Assembly (NCBI GenBank): GCA_032207245.1
Contig: CM063500.1
Span: 79,486,697 to 79,550,696, forward strand
Direction: 5' to 3'
DNA length: 64,000 bases
Source of the DNA: Pardosa pseudoannulata
Lineage: Eukaryota; Arthropoda; Arachnida; Araneae; Lycosidae
Shown: positions 56,500 through 64,000 of the stretch, in pieces
Numbering within the stretch: position 1 is the stretch's first letter
How the letters are laid out: every line of letters starts with the position of its first letter
Notes under the pieces: model-generated
What the model was told of the DNA's origin: nothing
What the model saw: the letters and a program-made list of their open reading frames with translations, nothing else
Databases searched by the model: none
Made by a program: the position numbers and the translations under genes

Positions 56500-58180
56500 A
56501 ACAAAATTTTAATTTTCTATCAACTATTGGGTTATTTAAGAAAATCGAAGTTTACTAGTACCACTACCTGGTACTTTTGGTTACTATCAGGTATCTGATG
56601 CTGTTATTTTAGTTCATAAAAAAACGTGATAACGTACGTAACGTGTTAAAGTTAAGAGATTTTATTTATGGGATAGTGTTCATATGTTTTGTAAAAGGAC
56701 AAAAACATGACTAACAATGCTTTTATTCTAGTTTACAGTCAGACATCGATAACCGGCATCAGGGTAACGTGATCAGAAAAAAAAGGTTAACGAATAAAGA
56801 AATTTTAGACAGAATTATTATGTGATTGTGTTCACTTTCGACATAATAACCAAGAACAAATCAGAACGCAACAATTTTTCTCTTGGTAGAATCAGGTCCC
56901 TGTCATGACAGGTGTCGACGGATGTTCAGCACTGTCTGAGAGAATCGGTGCCAGATAAGTCAACTCCAAAAAAAAGAAATATTAACAATAGGGAAATACA
57001 AAAGGGTATTAAGAGGCATACGTGCCTGTTCATTTTGTCGAATAAAAAAGTCTATTACAGTGTCCTAAAATTTCTCGAAGATCTTGCTGACAGGTCAACT
57101 TTCTTAGTCCCGCATAAATCAGGACCTAATTGTAAGGTGCCAGACCACGTGCTTGGAGAAGTCATTGGTAACAACAAAGTAATCCCACCTGAACCAGTCG
57201 CTAAAAAAGTGCTGATTCACGGCAAAAATTGTGTTACAGTAATTCTAAATTCTCTGAACATACCTCTGGTAACAGGTGTCAAACTTACGGTCCTGCTTAG
57301 CTGTGCTGTCTATTTACGCGTCTAATTTCGCTGCTTCAAAATTACGAGGACCTACCGCTATCCACCAAGAAAATAAAAAACACGTGGCTTTCAGTAATAT
57401 AACCAGGTTTATCCGCTAATTTAAAAGTAGTTAGAACCAATTCCAACGAATGTACAGACGAAATTGTTTTGATAGCTAAAAGAATAATTCTTAAACTTCT
57501 CTGGAAATCCACTCCCTCTGTTAATGTAAATTACTTTCTACTTGGCTCTTACCAGTTCATTACTGGTACGCTGCTAGGAGCCTGTGCTGTCTTGATTGTA
57601 ACCCCCCCCCTCACTAATTTCGCCGTTATCAAGAGATCCACTAGAGCAACCAGTAGTTTTCCTCTCATATCCTCCCATAACCACCAATGCCTCCCAACCT
57701 ACCAATTTCTAACATAACCGATACTCTGCTGCGTTTTCTTTCTAGTGGTGCCCAATTTGACGAGATCTGCCAGTCCTTCTGATCTACCTACAACCGCCTT
57801 GGCAAGCCTGGATGGTTTCACGGCCATATGGGCCAGGATTGTTGCATCAATGAATATCGCTGTTGTGCAGCGATTCCATGCTTCTTCAATCAGCCTTGGC
57901 GAGATTCAGAGGCGGGCACTTGAAATTCATGAAATTTCAGAATAAGTAAAAGGTTTCTCCGTGTTTCTGTTCCCTTCCCTCTACTCTCTCTCTCATCGTA
58001 TTTGTTTCGGCGCCTCCTGGAAGCAGCTTTTGGTTGAGCAAAACGTTTTAGATTTTCTCAATGCGGAAAACTGAAGGAAAATTTCCCCTAACTCGCTCTG
58101 CTCAATTCATCAATCAACTTTATTGAATCCAGTTTAATAGTGTGTGGGGCCCCTTTAAAACTAATAAACAATTGATAACA
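56500..58180. other. unassigned region with three mid-sized open frames
   Basis: Plus-strand frames at 56912-57325 (137 aa), 57469-57717 and 57745-57945. They share no recognisable domain, and base composition is less AT-biased than the surroundings. The 137-aa frame has a basic N-terminal third and a hydrophobic end (VTGVKLTVLLSCAVYLRV). No promoter, splice or poly(A) context could be tied to them, so they are noted rather than called as genes. Confidence 0.3.
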
Positions 58181-58188
58181 GACTTCAT

Positions 58189-58194
58189 TTTATT
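58189..58194 (-). terminator. polyadenylation signal of the 95-aa gene
   Basis: AATAAA on the minus strand about 80 nt downstream of the stop codon. Confidence 0.45.
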
Positions 58195-58275
58195 CTCAAA
58201 ATTACTTTTACATTTTACATTAAACACATTTTGCTAAAATACACACATACAATTTCTTTTTTGGAGATAAAAGTA

Positions 58276-58563
58276 TTAGCTAGAAATAAAAGAAAAACAC
58301 GTTAACACATCTACAACATTAATACCTCCCAGGCTCGAACTGAAGTCTTGTATCGGAGCAGGGCTGACTTGTAAGAAATCAGAGACATTCTTTTTGAAAG
58401 CATAACAACACAAGCTAGCACTTGAAAGTACAAATAGGACGCCTGAGCATAAACAGAAAGCATCAACACCACTACTTCCAAATTTCTCAGATAGTCCTAG
58501 TAGAAGGGTGCCAGTCACTAGTAGAAATAACGATATAATCATAGACATCGGGTCAATCTTCAT
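58276..58563 (-). CDS. small two-span membrane protein, single coding exon (function unknown)
   Basis: 95 aa starting MKIDP. Two hydrophobic segments at about residues 8-24 and 35-56, then a short soluble tail. The chosen ATG lies 8 nt after a convincing splice acceptor (pyrimidine-rich TTTTTATCTTGAAACAG on the minus strand), so the 26 extra upstream codons of the open frame are read as intron. AATAAA follows about 80 nt after the stop (58194-58189). The layout, a 5' UTR intron then one coding exon, is the same as in genes A-C. There is only a hint of similarity to their spans 2-3 (LLL-GL then FC--G--L---S), too weak to claim homology. The first exon was not located; upstream lies a hAT element nested in a TTAA element. 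Confidence 0.5.
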   Translation of the reverse strand: MKIDPMSMIISLFLLVTGTLLLGLSEKFGSSGVDAFCLCSGVLFVLSSASLCCYAFKKNVSDFLQVSPAPIQDFSSSLGGINVVDVLTCFSFISS

Positions 58564-58832
58564 AGTTTTATCTGTTTCAAGATAAAAACAAAAAAAAATT
58601 AGAACTTTCAAATATATTGCATTCGATAATAACAGTATCAAAATATTATACAGTTTTCAGCTATCAAAATCTGTTTAAGGTAATAATTCACTTAAAATTG
58701 TTAATATAATCTAACTCTTTTAACTGCTATTTTACGATCTCAGATTATCTGAGAGATCTCAGTTCCCTGCTACCTTAAATCAAATAGTTTTCAACCCAGA
58801 TCTAAAATCTAACAAGAAAGCAAAACTATTAA

Positions 58833-59832
58833 CACATGGTATGCGGCAGGGCTCGAATAACATACTTATGTGCCCAGGGCACAATCCAATTTTTGTGCCC
58901 TCCACCCCATGCAAATTTATAGCGATATATTATAATTACAGTCATAAAAATTATAACACTGAATTAGCAAACAGATTTAAGAAGTTAACATTAAAAGTAA
59001 TGTTCAAAATCAAAATCCCCAAATTTTCATTTTATGCAATCATTATTATCTGTTTAGCTATGCTAAAAATTAAGGACTTTTAAAGACCTAGAGTGACCCA
59101 CTTTTTTTATTTTTACCTTGTCACACTCACAAGCTCTGTGGTGCAGAAAATAATAGATTTAAAATAATTTAAATTGATGAGATGATTTAATAGTTAATAG
59201 TGGTACGTTGCTAATAATCTGTCTTATAAACATGCAATAACCCATAGGATAAAAAGAGCACCAGGTTCGTTGAAGAAATTAATCATCAGATAAATAACAG
59301 TAAAATTAAAGTAAATTGGAAACAATATAGTTCATGACAAACAATTACATCGTACAACAATTTATTAAAACTTAACGATGTTAGCGTATGTTTGCAATTT
59401 TTCCCCACTTAATATGTATTTCAAGCACTCGACTAAATTTTCGTGGCTCCTAAAACTTTCGTGCCCAAAGTGCCCATACGATAATCAGGCCCTGGTGTGC
59501 GGAATTGTACCGGGAGCGGGCGTTTTGCTCGTAAATTTAGTTATTCAGTTAAATCTCAATAGATCGAAAATTATTTAATTTTTTAACAAACTTTTCGTAT
59601 TTTATATTGAAGTATATAAACAAATATATAAATAGAAATATATAAATAACCATAAGATTTTTGTAAACAAAAATATATGTTTTAGTGGATAAATTTGTAA
59701 TAGTATCTTAAATATGCAAAATCAAATAGAAATAGTAGTATATAGTTTTAATTTTTTCGAATTATGTTATATATAAACATTTTTACATTCCAGAATGTAT
59801 GTAGTAGACAAGACTATTCAGCTTCGTACATT
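58833..59832. mobile_element. TTAA family 5 element, copy split by a hAT insertion
   Basis: Left end CACATGGTATGCGG after TTAA (58829-58832), interrupted by the hAT element at 58847-59494, then the family core (AATTGTACCGGGAGCGGGCG, long AT-rich middle) to about 59832, where the right end is lost. Confidence 0.7.
58847..59494. mobile_element. hAT-like non-autonomous element nested in a TTAA element
   Basis: 648 bp, imperfect inverted ends CAGGGCTCGAATAACATA and CAGGGCCTGATTATCGTA, with GTGCCC/GGGCAC motifs inside. 8-bp target duplication gtatgcgg / gtgtgcgg (7 of 8). No transposase frame. Confidence 0.75.
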
Positions 59833-59964
59833 CCTGACTTAAAAATCTTCATTATATATGCTGTTTCGATTCATTATAAAGTAAAAATTTCTACTCCCTT
59901 TTACAAAACTTTTAAAAATTTTTAAATAATGAACTAAAAATATCATTTTAAGTATATTTCTTAA

Positions 59965-60415
59965 TACATTGTGTGCGGGTACATTTCGCAGCGTAATTGT
60001 ACCGGGAGCGGGCATTTTGCTCGTAAATTTAGTTATTCAGTTAAACCTCAATAGATCGAAAATTATTTAATTTTTTAACCAACTTTTCTTATTTTATATT
60101 GAAATATATAAACAAATATATAAATAGAAATTATAAATAAATTAAGATTTTTGTAAACAATGTTTTGAAGTTAAATTATAATATGTCGTAAATAGAAAAA
60201 TCAAATAAATAGTAGTATATAGTTTTAAATTCGAATTATGTTGCATAAAATATTTTTACATTCCAAATTTATGTGGTAGACAAGAAATTCGGCTTCGTTT
60301 TCCTAAATATACCGTTATTTTTGTACCCACAACCAAACCATATTGTTACACTAACTGTAAATACACAAAATAAGTATCAATCGTCAGAAAACGTTAGTAC
60401 GTCCAGTACAATGTG
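59965..60415. mobile_element. TTAA family 5 element, tandem unit 1
   Basis: 451 bp, left end TACATTGTGTGCGGGTACAT, right end GTACAATGTG, TTAA flanks (59961-59964, 60416-60419). Near the right end lies a degraded form of the ACTAGTACGTG inverted motif seen in other copies. Confidence 0.8.
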
Positions 60416-60909
60416 TTAATAGGATTGAATAAAAATATTATACACTAGTGTTTCTCTATAAATGTTCAAATTAAAAGTTCTATTTACATTTTAAAACGCG
60501 TGTCACAAGATTTACCTGAAAAGATGTTTATTTTAAGACACATTCGATTTCACCCTGGTGCGAAAAATTGCCAATGCGTTGCTTTAGATGAATTATGAAA
60601 ATATAGAAAATAGAACCAGGTTTAAGTGTAAATTTATACAGTATAGTTTAAAGTTCTGTATAGTGAAAATTCGTTTCGTTATTAATTTTATCACCAATAC
60701 AACTACACCAAGAAAATTAATAGAAATATTTAAACATCAATAAAAGATTAGAAAGAAAAGCTTAAGATTATGTCATAGTTAGAATACATCAATAAATCTT
60801 TCACGAGTCTTTTCTGCGTTTTTTATACCTCTTATAAACTTTATAGTTCTAGAAATTGCGAAGAGTTTAAAATCCTACACATGAAACATACAACTATTTC
60901 TGCTATTAA

Positions 60910-61396
60910 CACATTGTATGCGGGTACATTTTGCAGCGGAATTGTACCGGGAGCGAGCGTTTTGCTCGTAAATTTAGTTATTCAGTTAAATCTCAATAGA
61001 TCGAAAATTATTTAATTTTTTAACCAACTTTTTGTATTTTATATTGAAATATATAAACAAATATATAAATAGAAATATATATAAATAACAACCATAAGAT
61101 TTTTGTAAACAAAAATATTTTTTTAGTGGATAAATTTATAGTAGTATCGTAAATATGAAAAATCAAATAGAAATAGTAATATATAGTATTAATTTTTTCG
61201 AATTATGTTATATATAAACATTTTCACATTATAAAAAATGAAAGACAAGAATATTCGGCTTCGTTTTCCTGTATATACCGTTACTTTTGTACCCACAAAC
61301 AAACCATGTTGTTACACTAACCCGTACTAGTACGTGACCCGCGCTCAAGTATCAATCGTCAGAAAACGTACTAGTACGTGTCCCACATACAATGTG
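60910..61396. mobile_element. TTAA family 5 element, tandem unit 2
   Basis: 487 bp, ends CACATTGTATGCGGGTACAT / GTGTCCCACATACAATGTG, TTAA at 60906-60909 and 61397-61400. Best-preserved copy, with paired CGTACTAGTACG-type palindromes near the right end. Confidence 0.88.
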
Positions 61397-61915
61397 TTAA
61401 TAGGATTGATTACTAAAATAATTATTTCTACCACTAGTGTTTCTCTATAAAGGTTCAAATTAAGAATTCTATTTACATTTTAAAACTCATAAGTATCACA
61501 AGATTTACCTGAAAAGAAGTTTATTTTAACACACATTTGATTTCACCCTGGTAAGCGAAGAAATTGCCAATGCGTTGCTTTAGATGAATCATGAAAATAT
61601 AGAAAATAGAACCAGGTTTAAGTGTAAATTTATACAGTAATATGTTTAAAGTTCTGTATAGTAAAAATTCGTTTCGTTATTAATTTTATCACTAATACAA
61701 TTTGACCAATAAAATTAATGGGAGAAATATGCTTAACACCTCAATAAAAGAGATTAGAAAGAAAAGCTTAAGATTATGTCATAGTTAGCATACATCAATG
61801 AATCTTTGACGAGTCTTTTCTGCGTTTTTTATACTTCTTAAAAACTTTATAGTTTTAAAAATGGCGAAGAGTTTAAAATCCTACACATGAAACGTACAAC
61901 TATTTCTGCTATTAA

Positions 61916-62390
61916 CACATTGTATGCGGGTACATTTTGCAGCGGAATTGTACCGGGAGCTGGCCTTTTGCTCGTAAATTTAGTTATTCAATTAAATCTC
62001 AATAGATCGAAAATTATTTTATTTTTTAACCAACTTTTCGTATTTTATATTGAAATATATAAACAAATATATAGAAATATATAAATAACAACCATAAGAT
62101 TTTTGCAAACATATATTTTTTAGTGGATAAATTTATACCAGTATCGTAAATATCAAAAATCAAATAGAAATAGTAGTATATAGTTTTTTTTTTTTCAGAT
62201 TGTGTTAAATATAAACATTTTTACATTATAAACAAATGAAAGACAAGAACATTCGGCTTCGTTCTCCCGTATATACCGTTATTTTTGTACCCACAAACAA
62301 ACCATGTTGTTACACTAACCCGTAGTAGTACGTGACCCGCGCTCAAGTATCAATCGTCAGAAAACGTACTAGTACGTGTCCAGCAAAGTG
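61916..62390. mobile_element. TTAA family 5 element, tandem unit 3
   Basis: 475 bp, left end as unit 2, right end degraded (GTGTCCAGCAAAGTG), TTAA at 61912-61915 and 62391-62394. Confidence 0.8.
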
Positions 62391-62394
62391 TTAA

Positions 62395-62870
62395 AAGTTA
62401 TAAAATTTACGCTTGTTCAAAATGTAAATAAAAAAAACACAAACAAGTTCTTCTATATTAACTTATTAGCAAACTGCAAGTTACTGTTAAAAAAAGTGTC
62501 ACTACAGAAGTCTACGTTTCGTTCAAAGTATCAGCAGATGGATTATACATTGTTCCCAAACTAATTCAAGTGCAGAGTAATGCTGTTTTGTTACCTTTTG
62601 TTGCTAGTTTTAGAAATAGCCAAGAGTTTAAAATCCTACTTATTAAACATACAAATATTTCGGCTACTAATAGTTATAAAATTAACACTTGTTTAAATGT
62701 GAATAGAAAAACACAAACTAGTTCTTCTACAATAACTTATTAGCAAACAAAAAAAGTTTAAAAAAAATGTCACTACAGAAGACTACGTTTCGTTCAACGT
62801 ATCAGCAAATGGATCATACATTGCTCGCAAACTAATTCAAGTGCAGAGAAATGCTGTTTTGTTACCTTCA
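62395..62870. repeat. two-copy ~280-bp tandem duplication
   Basis: AAGTGTCACTACAGAAG / TACGTTTCGTTCAA / TTCAAGTGCAGAG motifs at 62495-62580 recur at 62766-62850. No gene. Confidence 0.8.
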
Positions 62871-63084
62871 GTTCGTTTCATCTTCGCCATTCTTCAGAAT
62901 TACGAACAACCTAAATGTTGATAAATACTATCCACTGAAGTCCAATCATCAGTAACACTAATGAGAGCGTAGTTATAACGTAAAATTGAAATGTATCATT
63001 GTCTATGGACACTTCTTCTCGATTCTTTTAAATCACAGACATAACATTCATGGAGGAAAAGGGTTTTCAGTAGCGACATTAATG

Positions 63085-63209
63085 ACCGGTTTCACCAAAG
63101 TCGTTTAACAGCTAACCGTGATTAACTCATGGCTCCAACCAATGGTGGGACACAATTCTCCGTTTAAACAGAGATTAATCATGGTTAATCGTTAAAAGAC
63201 TTTGGACCT
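63085..63209. mobile_element. palindromic CAAAGTCG MITE
   Basis: Left end ACCGGTTTCACCAAAG intact, right end shortened (CTTTGGACC). Confidence 0.75.
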
Positions 63210-63304
63210 AAAAAGGATGTATTTAATAGGATGCTTATATCCAATCTACTATGAGTAAATACTCACTAAATTTAAGTACTTTTGCATCTTCGATGGTTTT
63301 TATA

Positions 63305-64000
63305 TCACAAAAGAATTTTATTGATTTTTATGCTTTGTCTTATAACTGTGAAAACAAATTGGTTCACACCTCAGTTAATTACAACAGAAGAAGGCCAAAT
63401 CTCATAATCACTTACAGCTAATCAGAGATTATTTATTAAACAAATATACAACAGCAAATCTCTAATTATCTGTGTTCGACTTTGATGATATTGGATAGAA
63501 GTGACTTTCTGTTGATGACAGTCAATGATAATTTATTCGTCTATCACTTTTGTACCGAATTTCGTTGTACGTCACCTTCGTCAGATTGCGAAATGACAGC
63601 AAACGATAATTCGGTACGTGATACATGCGGAAAGTTACCAATAGTTTAGGTTGATGTAAATTTACATGTAACCCACAGATACCAAATTTCGGCTCTCAAA
63701 ATTTCTCGAGCTGACGTCAACTTGACGTCATACCGCAATGCGGTACGAACCGCAACTCCCGAGTAAGGGCCCTAGCATGACTTACAACGACATCTCAGAA
63801 TTTAAAAAATACAACATAGCATACACCCATCTAAATACTTAGTACGGAACTCAAGACCGAACAATCACAAAAAAATTTTATTGATTTTGTGCTTTGTCTT
63901 ATAACTGTGAAACAAATTGGTTCACGACTCGGTTAATTAAGACAGGAAAGACCAATCTTCATAATCCCTTATATATCAGAGATATTATTTTACAAATATA
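63305..64000. repeat. direct repeat pair at the window end
   Basis: 63310-63450 (GCTTTGTCTTATAACTGTGA, CAAATTGGTTCAC) recurs at 63870-64000. Between them lie CGGTAC-containing inverted motifs and the half MITE near 63700-63772. Confidence 0.7.

Larger units (their letters stand above)
59965..62394. repeat. about 1-kb tandem array: TTAA element plus spacer
   Basis: Units start near 59965, 60910 and 61916. Each is a family 5 element followed by a shared spacer of about 500 bp (containing AAATTGCCAATGCGTTGCTT). The third unit lacks the spacer. Spacers align throughout, so whole units were duplicated and the elements did not insert independently. Confidence 0.8.

Noticed and set aside
56912..57325. 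137-codon plus-strand frame as a gene
   Set aside because: No recognisable domain, no promoter, splice or poly(A) context; kept only as a note under the unassigned region.

Overview
The window looks like AT-rich nuclear DNA from an animal, most likely an arthropod and possibly a chelicerate. The lineage is inference and no marker gene fixes it. Supporting signs are introns with GT/AG borders, TATA promoters, AATAAA signals, tRNA-derived SINEs, LINE fragments ending in RNase H domains, and dense mariner/Tc1, hAT and TTAA-flanked (piggyBac-type) elements. There are no rRNA genes, intact tRNA genes, CRISPR arrays or bacterial operons.

The backbone is a head-to-tail array of three paralogous minus-strand genes for an unrecognised small multi-pass membrane protein: A (coding 11780-12319), B (22753-23283) and C (34958-36160). 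Each has the same layout: a TATA box and a short non-coding first exon, a 4-4.5 kb intron in the 5' UTR, then one exon with the whole coding region and a nearby AATAAA. A and B are about 80% identical over their last 130 residues, and their introns still align. C is more diverged and ends in 43 perfect 5-residue repeats (ANESQ) encoded by a 15-bp minisatellite. A fourth small minus-strand gene (58276-58563, 95 aa, two membrane segments) also starts just after a splice acceptor.

Layout: 1-2130, dispersed repeats, palindromic MITEs and a SINE. 2130-5030 (segment X1), paralogous to 17491-22125 (X2). 5040-10560, Tc1, TTAA-element and SINE debris. 10560-16808, gene unit A. 17491-27803, X2 plus gene unit B. 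So X+gene was tandemly duplicated, and each copy then took different insertions: a hAT in X1, and a mariner/Tc1 relic and a LINE in X2. 28.2-29.3 kb, a mariner relic. 29.3-34.5 kb, SINE and MITE insertions. 34.8-40.8 kb, gene unit C with four transposon insertions and a palindrome in its intron. 41-44 kb, palindromic MITEs, a Tc1 relic and TTAA elements. 44.3-44.8 kb, a 48-bp coding-phase minisatellite. 45.4-48.8 kb, a TTAA element, a SINE and a hAT element split by a LINE. 49.7-53.1 kb, a nested tandem-repeat array. 53.4-58.2 kb, MITEs, a SINE and unassigned DNA. 58.2-64 kb, the small gene, then a roughly 1-kb tandem array built around a TTAA element.

No pathway can be assigned. The most notable content is the three-gene membrane-protein family with conserved promoters, the extreme repeat tail of gene C (every unit carries an N-E-S glycosylation sequon), and a TTAA-element family that still carries the cysteine-rich C-terminal end of a piggyBac-type transposase.
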